The notes: a model not told the origin generated them from the letters alone. DNA of 6,580 nt from Parcubacteria group bacterium (GCA_016784285.1 JADHUX010000027.1:1-6580); one strand, 5' to 3'; counted from the first letter of the stretch, positions 1-5,905 are shown. Numbers and translations are program-made.

Positions 1-858
1 AATTCTCTAAGAAGGATTATCCTATCGTCTCTTCCTGGAGCAGCTATAACTTCTGTAAAGATTGATGGAGTATCTCATGAATTTTCAACAATGGATGGTC
101 TAAAAGAAGATGTTGTAAACATTATCCTTAACTTAAAAAGAGTGAGAATACAGATGCTTACTGACGAGCCACAAACTATCTCACTAGAAGTAAAAGGGGA
201 AGGTGTAGTAACAGCAAAAGACATAAAGGCACCTTCACAAGTAAGTATATTAAATCCAGATCAGCACATAGCAGAGATCACAGACAAGAAGGCGAATCTA
301 TCAATAGAGATGACAGTTGAGCGTGGTATGGGGTATGTATCTAAAGACGTACTTCAGAAAGATAAGGTAGATATCGGTGTGATCTCACTTGATGCTATAT
401 TTACTCCTATAAGAAGAGTGAACTACGAAGTAGAAAACATGCGTGTAGGAGAGAGAACAGACTTCAACAGACTACGAATAATCATAGAGACAGATGGTAC
501 TATCACAGCGCACGTTGCACTTGAGAAATCAATAGAGATAATGATAAACCAACTTAAAGCGGTTATCGGTTTCAAAGAAGAAGAGGTGGTAGTAGAGACT
601 AAAGAAGAAGCTACAGAAGAAGCTGAAGAAGGTGAAGTAAAAGGGGAAGAAGTAGATACAGAGTTCCTAAAGACAAGGATTGAGTCACTTAATCTTTCAG
701 CAAGAAACATAAACGCACTAACAGCTGCAAACATACGAACAGTTGGTGGTTTGGCTCGCAAGAAAGAAGAAGATATCTTAGAGATCGAAGGGCTTGGTAA
801 GAAAGGTGTACAAGAGATCAAAAGAATGCTTGGTAACTACGGAATAATATTAAAATAG
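1..858 (+). CDS. rpoA: DNA-directed RNA polymerase subunit alpha (5' partial)
   Basis: This is the RNA polymerase alpha subunit, the dimeric scaffold on which beta and beta' assemble; its C-terminal domain contacts promoter UP elements and activators. The frame is open from base 1 and begins at NSLRRIILSSLPGAAIT, the conserved first helix of the N-terminal domain. About 40 residues are therefore missing upstream, judging from the E. coli protein. 285 residues are visible. The N-terminal domain runs to about residue 192. A glutamate-rich linker follows (about 193-220), then the helix-hairpin-helix C-terminal domain (about 226-285, LSARNINAL then LGKKGVQEI). The arginine and asparagine equivalent to E. 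coli R265 and N268 are present (R235, N238), so DNA contacts look intact. The ATG at base 91 is internal, not the start. It is followed by rplQ, as in many bacterial alpha operons. The identification is very secure. Confidence 0.97.
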   Translation, partial: NSLRRIILSSLPGAAITSVKIDGVSHEFSTMDGLKEDVVNIILNLKRVRIQMLTDEPQTISLEVKGEGVVTAKDIKAPSQVSILNPDQHIAEITDKKANLSIEMTVERGMGYVSKDVLQKDKVDIGVISLDAIFTPIRRVNYEVENMRVGERTDFNRLRIIIETDGTITAHVALEKSIEIMINQLKAVIGFKEEEVVVETKEEATEEAEEGEVKGEEVDTEFLKTRIESLNLSARNINALTAANIRTVGGLARKKEEDILEIEGLGKKGVQEIKRMLGNYGIILK

Positions 859-863
859 CTTAC

Positions 864-923
864 AGCTTCACTAGCTTCATTAGGACGACAATGTTTTAAT
901 AAGCTAATGAAGCTAACGAAGCT
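864..923. repeat. Inverted repeat / hairpin in the rpoA-rplQ gap
   Basis: A perfect 12-base inverted repeat, TAGCTTCATTAG (872-883) and CTAATGAAGCTA (904-915), encloses a 20-base loop. It is extended by a second 6-bp segment, AGCTTC (864-869) with GAAGCT (918-923), across a 2x2 mismatch. Each arm is itself a tandem of the AGCTTC or GAAGCT unit with a 9-base period, and a further AAAGCTAA lies at 932-939. No T-run follows, so this does not look like an intrinsic terminator. It may be an mRNA processing or stability structure, or a decayed palindromic repeat. Confidence 0.6.
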
Positions 924-942
924 AAAAACTAAAAGCTAAATC

Positions 943-1299
943 ATGAGACATCACAATAAAAACAAAAAGTTTGGAAGAGTAAGAAAGCAAAGAACAGCGC
1001 TTATGCGTTCTCTTGCTAGGTCTTTGATATTACATGACAGAATAAAAACAACAGAAGCTAAAGCGAAAGCACTACGACCATTTATAGAAAAACTTATAAC
1101 AAAAGGTAAAGACGGGTCTTTGTCTGCACGAAGGATTATATCAAGCAGACTTGGTGGAAGTGCAGTTGCAACTACTAAATTATTTGATACACTATCTCCA
1201 AAGTATAAAGACAGAAAGGGTGGTTATACACGTATAACCAAAGCGGGAACACGAGTAGGAGACGCAGCAAGAGAAGCTATAATAGAGTTTGTAAAATAA
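943..1299 (+). CDS. rplQ: 50S ribosomal protein L17
   Basis: L17 is a protein of the large ribosomal subunit that binds 23S rRNA near the exit-tunnel side. The 118-residue product has the usual family length. It begins MRHHNKNKKFGRVRKQR, the conserved basic start, followed by LRPFIEKLIT (44-53). It ends with the family signature LFDTLSPKYKDRKGGYTRI (80-98) and VGDAAREAIIEFV (105-117). The ATG at 943 is chosen because it gives this canonical N-terminus. No Shine-Dalgarno sequence is visible before it; the upstream bases are A-rich with the GCTAA repeats. The gene lies 84 bases after rpoA, its usual neighbour, and is followed one base after its stop by rplM. Nothing appears truncated. Confidence 0.96.
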   Translation: MRHHNKNKKFGRVRKQRTALMRSLARSLILHDRIKTTEAKAKALRPFIEKLITKGKDGSLSARRIISSRLGGSAVATTKLFDTLSPKYKDRKGGYTRITKAGTRVGDAAREAIIEFVK

Positions 1300-1300
1300 T

Positions 1301-1648
1301 ATGAAAACATTAGAAATAAATGCAGAAGGAGAAAAGTTAGGACGAATCGCTACCAAAGCGGCGGCATTTCTAATGGGTAAGAACGACACTTCGTTTGCAC
1401 GCAACGTAGCTCCTGACGTAGAAGTGAAGGTTGTAAATGCATCTAAAATGCAAATAACAGATACTAAAAAATCTACAAAAATATATAAACATTATACTGG
1501 TTACCCAGGAGGATTAAGAGAAGAGAAGATGGGTAAGATAATCGATAAGAAAGGGTATAAGGAGATTTTTAAAAAAGCAGTATACGGAATGCTCCCAAAC
1601 AATAAGCTTAGGCCAATAAGAATGAAGAAATTAATAATAGAAGAATAA
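1301..1648 (+). CDS. rplM: 50S ribosomal protein L13 (short form)
   Basis: L13 is an early-assembling protein of the large ribosomal subunit. The 115-residue product keeps the core: INAEGEKLGRIATKAA (6-21), the signature HYTGYPGGLREEKMG (64-78), and AVYGMLPNNKLRPIRMKKL (93-111). Typical bacterial L13 is about 142-147 residues. Here roughly a dozen N-terminal residues before the (V)IDAEG strand are missing, as is the C-terminal tail that usually carries HPH(A)AQ. Both ends look naturally trimmed rather than broken: the start is exactly one base after the rplQ stop (TAA T ATG) and the stop is one base before rpsI. Such trimming fits reduced-genome bacteria. The junction suggests translational coupling, as no clear Shine-Dalgarno sequence precedes it. 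Confidence 0.95.
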   Translation: MKTLEINAEGEKLGRIATKAAAFLMGKNDTSFARNVAPDVEVKVVNASKMQITDTKKSTKIYKHYTGYPGGLREEKMGKIIDKKGYKEIFKKAVYGMLPNNKLRPIRMKKLIIEE

Positions 1649-1649
1649 T

Positions 1650-2072
1650 ATGACAACAGCCGAAAAACAAAAAATATCAGCTACTCACTATATAGAGTCA
1701 GTAGGAAGAAGAAAGAACGCCATCGCTCGTGTACGGATTTTCTCTGCAAGTAAATATTCTTTTGAGATAAATGACAGAGAGTTTGAAGACTATTTCCCCG
1801 TAAATGAATTAAGAAAAGGCATAAGAGAAGTATTTGAATCTGTAGATATTTCCGATAAGTTTAAAGTAACAGTACTTGTAAAAGGTGGTGGTATCTCTGC
1901 ACAAGCTGATGCAGTAGCGCTTGGTATAGCTCGTGCTCTAGAGAAGTTTGACCCAGAACTCCGTGGAGCTCTAAAGAAAGAAGGTTTGCTTAAACGAGAC
2001 GCAAGAGTAAAAGAAAGAAAGAAACCAGGACTAAAAAAGGCACGAAAAGCTTCACAGTGGAGTAAGAGATAA
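1650..2072 (+). CDS. rpsI: 30S ribosomal protein S9
   Basis: S9 belongs to the small ribosomal subunit head, and its C-terminal tail reaches the P-site tRNA. The 140-residue product carries the family start YIESVGRRKNAIARVRI (14-30) and VKGGGISAQADAVALGIARAL (77-97). The basic tail (114-140) includes LLKRDARVKERKKPGLKKARKA and ends in the invariant SKR, whose final arginine contacts tRNA. The length is within the usual range (about 130). The start follows rplM with the same TAATATG junction used between rplQ and rplM, consistent with coupled translation of the L13-S9 pair, a conserved gene pair in bacteria. No clear Shine-Dalgarno sequence is seen. Confidence 0.97.
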   Translation: MTTAEKQKISATHYIESVGRRKNAIARVRIFSASKYSFEINDREFEDYFPVNELRKGIREVFESVDISDKFKVTVLVKGGGISAQADAVALGIARALEKFDPELRGALKKEGLLKRDARVKERKKPGLKKARKASQWSKR

Positions 2073-2078
2073 ACAACT

Positions 2079-2127
2079 ATCAAGGGTAGCCCTTGATATG
2101 ATATGTAGATCAAGGGCTACCCTTGAT
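2079..2127. repeat. Perfect 19-base inverted repeat made of two quasi-palindromes, rpsI-grpE gap
   Basis: The left arm ATCAAGGGTAGCCCTTGAT (2079-2097) and the right arm ATCAAGGGCTACCCTTGAT (2109-2127) are exact reverse complements separated by 11 bases. Each arm is also nearly self-complementary: an 8-bp stem ATCAAGGG/CCCTTGAT around a 3-base loop. The transcript could form either one long hairpin or two short ones. It fills most of the 71-base gap between the ribosomal genes and grpE. No T-run follows, so a simple intrinsic terminator is unlikely. A processing or stability element, a protein-binding site or a mobile palindrome are alternatives. It does not match the CIRCE heat-shock operator. 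Confidence 0.75.
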
Positions 2128-2143
2128 CTAAACTAAAGATTTT

Positions 2144-2722
2144 ATGAAGAAAAAAATCAACAAAAACAAAGAATCTGAAGAAGATATAGTTTTTGAAGAT
2201 CTGGAAGAGAGCAATGCCGAGACTGTAAAGAAGTTGAGAGATAAGCTAAAGGTTTGTGTAGAGGAAAAGCAGGAATACTTAGATGGCTGGCAAAGATCAA
2301 AAGCTGACTTTGTAAATGCAAGAAAAAAAGAAGAAGAGCTAAGAGGAGGACTTGTAGCGTTTGCAAAGGAGGGACTTATACAGGATCTTCTTACTTCAAT
2401 AGATAACTTTGATATGGCATTTGCAAATAAGGAAGTATGGGAAAGTGTCGATAAGAATTGGAGGGTTGGAATAGAGCATATACATTCACAATTACTTAAG
2501 ACTTTAGAAGAGCATGGTTTAGAACAGTTTAACCCGATCGGAGAAGAGTTTGAGCCAGCACGTCACGATTCTGTAGAAACTGTAGTTATAACTAAAAGCG
2601 CTGATGACCATAAGGTAATAGAGGTAATGCAGAAAGGTTATGAATTGAGCGGGAAGATCATAAGGCCAGCAAAGGTAAAAGTCGGGGAAATCGCGGGAGG
2701 AGGTCATTCCTCATCTGCGTAG
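2144..2722 (+). CDS. grpE: Nucleotide exchange factor GrpE (Hsp70 co-chaperone)
   Basis: GrpE is the cytoplasmic dimer that releases ADP from DnaK and so resets the chaperone cycle. The 192-residue product has a charged, probably disordered N-terminus (1-25). A long coiled-coil helix (about 25-70) includes EEKQEYLDGWQRSKADFVNAR. A helical section follows (about 70-125), then the C-terminal beta domain with the family signature: VGIEHIHSQLLKTLEEHGLE, then PIGEEFEPARHDSVE (131-145) and GYELSGKIIRPAKVKVGE (165-182). The start at 2144 gives a normal length; only TAAAG precedes it, so the Shine-Dalgarno sequence is weak or absent. A short glycine/serine tail (IAGGGHSSSA) follows the domain end and overlaps a GAGG/CCTC palindromic patch. 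dnaK follows after 51 bases, so the two partners are probably co-transcribed. Confidence 0.96.
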   Translation: MKKKINKNKESEEDIVFEDLEESNAETVKKLRDKLKVCVEEKQEYLDGWQRSKADFVNARKKEEELRGGLVAFAKEGLIQDLLTSIDNFDMAFANKEVWESVDKNWRVGIEHIHSQLLKTLEEHGLEQFNPIGEEFEPARHDSVETVVITKSADDHKVIEVMQKGYELSGKIIRPAKVKVGEIAGGGHSSSA

Positions 2723-2744
2723 CAAGGGAGGTTTGACCTCGAGG
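2697..2744. repeat. GAGG-N5-CCTC palindromic patch across the grpE stop codon
   Basis: Two 13-base units of the form GAGG-N5-CCTC lie at 2700-2712 (within the last grpE codons) and 2728-2740 (in the grpE-dnaK gap). The second is GAGGT-TTG-ACCTC. GAGGTC (2700-2705) can also pair with GACCTC (2735-2740), and GAGGA (2697-2701) with TCCTC (2708-2712). CCTCGAGG (2737-2744) is a perfect 8-base palindrome. Several alternative short hairpins are therefore possible between grpE and dnaK. Whether this is a genomic repeat family or an RNA structure cannot be told from one copy. There is no T-run for termination. Confidence 0.4.
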
Positions 2745-2773
2745 AGCGATTTAAAAGTTTAATAAAAAATATT

Positions 2774-4729
2774 ATGTCAAAAATTTTAGGAATAGATCTT
2801 GGTACTACAAACTCAGCGATGGCTGTCGTTGAAGGAGGTGAACCAAATATAATAGAGAATGCAGAAGGTGTAAGGACAACACCGTCTATTGTTGCTATCT
2901 CAAAAACCGGTGAACGGCTTGCAGGGCTACTTGCAAAACGACAAGCTGTAACAAACCCTAAAAACACTATCTTTGGTATAAAAAGGTATGTTGGTCATAT
3001 GTTTGATGATTCTGAGATCCAAAAAGACGAGAAGACTTCTCCTTTTGATATTGCAAAAGGAAGTGACGGAGGAGTACTTGTAAAACTAGGGGACAAAGAA
3101 TACCGACCAGAAGAAGTGTCAGCGATGATACTACAGAAGATGAAGAACGACGCAGAGGCAAGGTTAGGAGAGAAGATAACCGAAGCGGTGATCACTGTAC
3201 CTGCGTATTTTAATGATTCACAGAGAAAAGCTACAAAAGATGCTGGTAAGATCGCAGGGCTTGATGTAAAGCGTATTATAAACGAACCTACAGCTGCAGC
3301 TCTAGCATATGGATTTGCAAAAAAGAAAGACGAAAAGATAGTGGTCTTTGACTTTGGTGGTGGTACATTTGACGTGTCAGTGCTAGAAGTTGGGGACGAT
3401 GTAATAGAAGTAAAATCAACAGACGGTGACTCACACATGGGAGGACGCGACATAGATCAGAAGATCATAAAGTGGATTGCAGATGAGTTTAAGAAAGAAA
3501 GCGGTATAGATGTGTCTACAGATCCTCTTGCTATCCAGAGACTTGACGAAGCAGCAGAGAAGGCAAAGCACGAACTTTCTTCAACTACTGAAACAGAGAT
3601 CAACATACCGTTCATAACTTCTGACGCTTCAGGGCCAAAGCACTTACTACTCAAGATGACAAGAGCTACCCTTGTAGAGCTTGCGCAAGAGTTTATAGAT
3701 CGCTCAATTGAGATCACTAAACGAGCTATAGAAGCTTCACCATTTTCTACTACAGACATAAATGAGATAATACTAGTAGGTGGACAGACTCGTATGCCTG
3801 CGATCTCTGATGCTGTAAAAGAAGTGTTCGGTAAAGAACCAAATAAAACCATTAACCCTGACGAGGTGGTGGCACTTGGCGCTGCAATACAGGGAGGTAT
3901 TATGCAAGGAGATGTGAAAGACATACTACTTCTTGATGTTATCCCTCTTTCTTTGGGTATAGAAACACTTGGAAGTGTTGCCACAAAGCTTATAGAAAAG
4001 AACTCTACTATCCCTACATCTAAGTCACAGACATTCTCTACCGCAGCTGATAACCAGACATCTGTAGAGATTCATGTAGTTCAGGGTGAACGCTCAATGG
4101 CGTCTGATAATAAATCTCTAGGTAGGTTTATACTAGACGGAGTGCCACCAGCACCAAGAGGTGTACCACAAGTAGAGGTGTCGTTTGATGTAGATGCGAA
4201 TGGAATTTTAAATGTAAAAGCAAAAGACAAAGCAAGTGGTAAGGAGCAGTCTATAAAGATAGAAGCAAGCTCAGGACTCTCAGAAGAAGAAGTAGAGAAG
4301 ATGAAAAAAGACGCAGAAGTACATGAAGCAGATGATGCAAAGAAAAAAGAAGCAGTAGAAGTAAGAAATGTTTCAGAGCAACTTGTGTACACAGCAGAAA
4401 AAGCACTGAAAGACGCAGAAGGTAAAGTTGACGATGCTATAAAAACTTCTGTACAAGCTAAAATAGACGAACTTAAAAAGCAAAAAGATGGAGACGATAT
4501 GGAAGCTATCAAAAAAGCTTCAGAAGAGCTATCAGCAGAGATGCAAAAGATAGGCGAAGCGATGGCGAAAGCTGCTCCACAAGAACCTCAAGCAGGTGCA
4601 GAACAGGGAGGTAATCCGCCAGCTGGCGGAGGAAATGTCCGCGATGCAGAGTTTGAAGAAAAGCATCCGCCAGCTGGCGGAGAAGAAGGCGAAGATACAC
4701 CACCAACAGAAGAGCCAAAAACAGAATAA
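2774..4729 (+). CDS. dnaK: Molecular chaperone DnaK (Hsp70)
   Basis: DnaK is the cytoplasmic ATP-dependent Hsp70 that binds unfolded hydrophobic segments with its DnaJ and GrpE partners. The 651-residue product is of normal length. The ATPase domain (about 1-380) shows phosphate-1 loop GIDLGTTNS (6-14), [17 protein letters not shown] (138-154), [12 protein letters not shown] (169-180), phosphate-2 [13 protein letters not shown] (191-203) and [10 protein letters not shown] (333-342). The interdomain linker [17 protein letters not shown] (382-398) leads into the substrate-binding beta sandwich, with [12 protein letters not shown] (435-446) and [11 protein letters not shown] (471-481). A charged helical lid follows (about 502-600). 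The tail contains conserved DAEFEE (624-629), flanked on both sides by an identical palindrome-encoded PPAGG. The start is fixed by the canonical [10 protein letters not shown]; no Shine-Dalgarno sequence is seen. The gene is downstream of grpE, is not followed by dnaJ, and ends at a strong terminator. Confidence 0.98.
   Translation: MSKILGIDLGTTNSAMAVVEGGEPNIIENAEGVRTTPSIVAISKTGERLAGLLAKRQAVTNPKNTIFGIKRYVGHMFDDSEIQKDEKTSPFDIAKGSDGGVLVKLGDKEYRPEEVSAMILQKMKNDAEARLGEKITEAVITVPAYFNDSQRKATKDAGKIAGLDVKRIINEPTAAALAYGFAKKKDEKIVVFDFGGGTFDVSVLEVGDDVIEVKSTDGDSHMGGRDIDQKIIKWIADEFKKESGIDVSTDPLAIQRLDEAAEKAKHELSSTTETEINIPFITSDASGPKHLLLKMTRATLVELAQEFIDRSIEITKRAIEASPFSTTDINEIILVGGQTRMPAISDAVKEVFGKEPNKTINPDEVVALGAAIQGGIMQGDVKDILLLDVIPLSLGIETLGSVATKLIEKNSTIPTSKSQTFSTAADNQTSVEIHVVQGERSMASDNKSLGRFILDGVPPAPRGVPQVEVSFDVDANGILNVKAKDKASGKEQSIKIEASSGLSEEEVEKMKKDAEVHEADDAKKKEAVEVRNVSEQLVYTAEKALKDAEGKVDDAIKTSVQAKIDELKKQKDGDDMEAIKKASEELSAEMQKIGEAMAKAAPQEPQAGAEQGGNPPAGGGNVRDAEFEEKHPPAGGEEGEDTPPTEEPKTE
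4614..4631. repeat. Palindromic repeat copy 1 inside dnaK
   Basis: ATCCGCCAGCTGGCGGAG contains the perfect 16-base palindrome TCCGCCAGCTGGCGGA (4615-4630). It lies in frame in dnaK and encodes N-PPAGG (residues 614-619). It is GC-rich compared with the surrounding coding sequence. A second exact copy lies 51 bases (17 codons) downstream in the same frame. From memory, similar palindromes are common small repeats in Parcubacteria. Confidence 0.85.
4665..4682. repeat. Palindromic repeat copy 2 inside dnaK
   Basis: This is an exact copy of the 18 bases at 4614-4631, with its 16-base palindrome at 4666-4681. It is read in the same frame, encoding H-PPAGG (residues 631-636). The 17-codon spacing leaves DAEFEE, the conserved end motif of DnaK, intact between the two copies. 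The disordered acidic tail evidently tolerates the insertions. Confidence 0.85.
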
Positions 4730-4750
4730 TTCATTATAAATAAACAAAAA

Positions 4751-4785
4751 ACAAACAACCCAGTCAACTGGGTTGTTTGTTTTTT
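4751..4785 (+). terminator. Rho-independent terminator after dnaK
   Basis: A perfect 13-bp stem, ACAAACAACCCAG (4751-4763) with CTGGGTTGTTTGT (4768-4780), has a TCAA loop and is followed by TTTTT. An A-run precedes the left arm (4745-4750), so it may also work in the opposite direction. It lies 21 bases after the dnaK stop and closes the chaperone transcription unit. Confidence 0.93.
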
Positions 4786-4788
4786 ATA

Positions 4789-4817
4789 TTGACACATACA
4801 ACATTATCTGATAGTAT
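4789..4817 (+). promoter_or_regulatory. Sigma-70-type promoter for the riboswitch leader
   Basis: A perfect -35 box TTGACA (4789-4794) is followed after exactly 17 bases by TAGTAT (4812-4817), a 4/6 match to TATAAT in AT-rich sequence. Transcription would start near 4824, about 15 bases before the first paired base of the riboswitch. It begins immediately after the dnaK terminator, so it defines a new transcription unit. Confidence 0.75.
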
Positions 4818-4837
4818 ATAAATACAATTAAATAGAA

Positions 4838-4951
4838 GCGTATCAAGAGTATGAGATGTTAAGGGACTAGCCCAAAGCTCATCCGCAACCTACTAAAAAG
4901 TGTGGTGCGAAGTCTAGATAGATACTTAATCTACTCTGCTACTTGATACGT
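4838..4951 (+). promoter_or_regulatory. SAM-I-superfamily (S-box-like) riboswitch aptamer
   Basis: The leader matches the S-adenosylmethionine S-box core in order: ATCAAGAG (4842-4849), GGGACTAGCCC (4863-4873), GCAACC (4885-4890) and GGTGC followed by GAA (4904-4911). Secondary structure agrees. P1 is CGTATC/GATACG (4839-4844 with 4945-4950), extendable to 9 bp through AAG/CTT. P2 is ATGAG/CTCAT (4851-4855 with 4878-4882), topped by GGG/CCC with a 5-base loop. P3 is ACC-TAC (4888-4893) with 4900-4906. P4 is TAGAT/ATCTA (4919-4923 with 4929-4933). The loop CTAG (4867-4870) pairs perfectly with CTAG in J3/4 (4914-4917), at the positions of the known SAM-I pseudoknot. Equivalents of the T. tengcongensis ligand-contact bases G11, A45, A46 and U57 are present. 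Deviations: no clear kink-turn in P2, and CTT instead of AAA in J4/1. The exact SAM-I, SAM-IV or SAM-I/IV subclass is therefore open. Confidence 0.82.
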
Positions 4952-4969
4952 CCAAATGGACGTATTTTT
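4946..4969 (+). terminator. Intrinsic terminator forming the riboswitch expression platform
   Basis: ATACGTCC (4946-4953) pairs with GGACGTAT (4958-4965) around an AAAT loop and runs into TTTTT (4965-4969). The left arm reuses ATACG, the 3' strand of riboswitch P1 (4945-4950). P1 and this terminator therefore cannot form together, which implies that a stable aptamer would allow read-through into the gene at 5062. Confidence 0.85.
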
Positions 4970-5050
4970 CGTTTCTTAAGTTGGAGGATTTGTTCTTTGA
5001 AAAAATTTGTCAGTGGTATTATTTTAATTTTTTAAACTTTCAATATGAAA

Positions 5051-5057
5051 AGAGGTG
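5051..5057 (+). promoter_or_regulatory. Ribosome binding site deciding the start at 5062
   Basis: AGAGGTG lies 4 bases before ATG 5062, a good Shine-Dalgarno match. The alternative upstream TTG at 4981 sits only 12 bases after the riboswitch terminator T-run and would add 27 residues rich in aromatic amino acids with no resemblance to the rest. ATG 5062 is therefore the preferred start. Confidence 0.7.
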
Positions 5058-5061
5058 TCAT

Positions 5062-5811
5062 ATGAAAATATCAAAAAAATCTGTACTAAATTATCTTAAA
5101 AGAGAAGATGAGTGTTATGTGGAAGATATTGTTAAAACAAAGAAAAAGACTTACCAAGAGAAATGGACTGATTTGACAAGAATATCCAAACTTTATCCAA
5201 AAGAATATCTACAAGAGGAAAGATTGAAGATACTTCCTAAGGTATTAAAAGAACTTAAAAAAAAAGACTTACTAAAAAGGTGGCATATTCTTAGATGTAT
5301 GCGATATTACGATAATCATACAGATGATCTTTTATCAGAAAAAATTAACGAAGAAAGACAAAAAATAATAAAAGATGTTATAAAAATTAAGGATCTGGCA
5401 GAAAGATGGCGTAAATTGAGTAAAATGTTAGAAGACACAGGTTTTGATTTATGTCGTCGTGAGCATTATTTAAAGCATCAAATGGAAGAAGAGAGAAGAA
5501 AGATAATTGTTCGTGTCAGAAAAATGAGTACCTCAAATAATTTTGACGAAAAATTAAATATGCTCATTGAGTTAGAAAAAAGAGCAGATACAACTCCAAT
5601 TTCACGATATCTCACTGATAATTTAAGCATTGAAGTTTTTTCACTGAGACTTTCCATGGAAGAAGATTTAGAAAAGATGATACGATCCTTATCACTTGAT
5701 AATATTCCAGAAATAATAAGAAGACTTATTAAAGGTGAGTGTTTTTATGGGTTTTTCATAAATGAAGAAGAGCTTTCTTCAAAACTAAGAAAGTTAATTG
5801 GATTAAAATAG
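5062..5811 (+). CDS. Hypothetical helical-repeat protein under SAM-type riboswitch
   Basis: I do not recognise this 249-residue protein. It is strongly charged (lysine, arginine and glutamate rich), has no signal peptide or membrane segment, and looks entirely helical. It contains about four degenerate repeats of 39-49 residues. Each opens with a [EK][KR]W..L motif: EKWTDL (33-38), KRWHIL (72-77), ERWRKL (114-119), and the weaker EKLNML (163-168). In the first three an EER.KI[IL] motif follows, at 52-58, 97-103 and 143-149. Such an array suggests a solenoid or helical-bundle scaffold that binds protein or nucleic acid, but the function is unknown. The gene follows the riboswitch and terminator, so its expression is probably set by the aptamer ligand. 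It has a good Shine-Dalgarno sequence, unlike the upstream housekeeping genes. A lineage-specific or acquired gene is plausible. There is no enzyme motif linking it to methionine metabolism. Confidence 0.8.
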   Translation: MKISKKSVLNYLKREDECYVEDIVKTKKKTYQEKWTDLTRISKLYPKEYLQEERLKILPKVLKELKKKDLLKRWHILRCMRYYDNHTDDLLSEKINEERQKIIKDVIKIKDLAERWRKLSKMLEDTGFDLCRREHYLKHQMEEERRKIIVRVRKMSTSNNFDEKLNMLIELEKRADTTPISRYLTDNLSIEVFSLRLSMEEDLEKMIRSLSLDNIPEIIRRLIKGECFYGFFINEEELSSKLRKLIGLK

Positions 5812-5876
5812 TTAACTTCACGACAAGTATTTGAGAGTACTAGGCCAATCAATTAACTGCGGATATTACCCCATCC

Positions 5877-5905
5877 TTGACAATAACACTAATATATGCT
5901 ACTCT
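5877..5905 (+). promoter_or_regulatory. Promoter upstream of the PQ-loop-like gene
   Basis: TTGACA (5877-5882), a 17-base spacer and TACTCT (5900-5905) form a sigma-70-type promoter. The TG at 5897-5898 gives an extended -10 element (TGCTACTCT). Transcription would start near 5912, about 40 bases before the start codon at 5952. The membrane protein gene may therefore be expressed independently of the riboswitch transcript. Confidence 0.6.

Noticed and set aside
864..923. Intrinsic terminator between rpoA and rplQ.
   Set aside because: The hairpin has a long loop and no following T-run, and the genes belong to one conserved operon.
2073..2143. CIRCE/HrcA or sigma-32 heat-shock promoter before grpE.
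   Set aside because: There is no TTAGCACTC-N9-GAGTGCTAA element. TATGAT at 2097-2102 has no matching -35 box; the inverted repeat there is a different sequence.
3457..4512. Long minus-strand open frames opposite dnaK.
   Set aside because: They are serine-rich antisense shadows of a conserved gene; no ribosome binding site or domain is visible.
4981..5061. TTG-initiated N-terminal extension of the repeat protein.
   Set aside because: No ribosome binding site fits a start at 4981, the extension lies right after the riboswitch terminator, and ATG 5062 has a good Shine-Dalgarno sequence.
5045..5065. Six-codon mini-ORF (MKRGVI, stop TGA) overlapping the start codon at 5062 as ATGA.
   Set aside because: It has no Shine-Dalgarno sequence and is probably a chance reading of the ribosome binding site region; it could be revisited if leader-peptide coupling is suspected.
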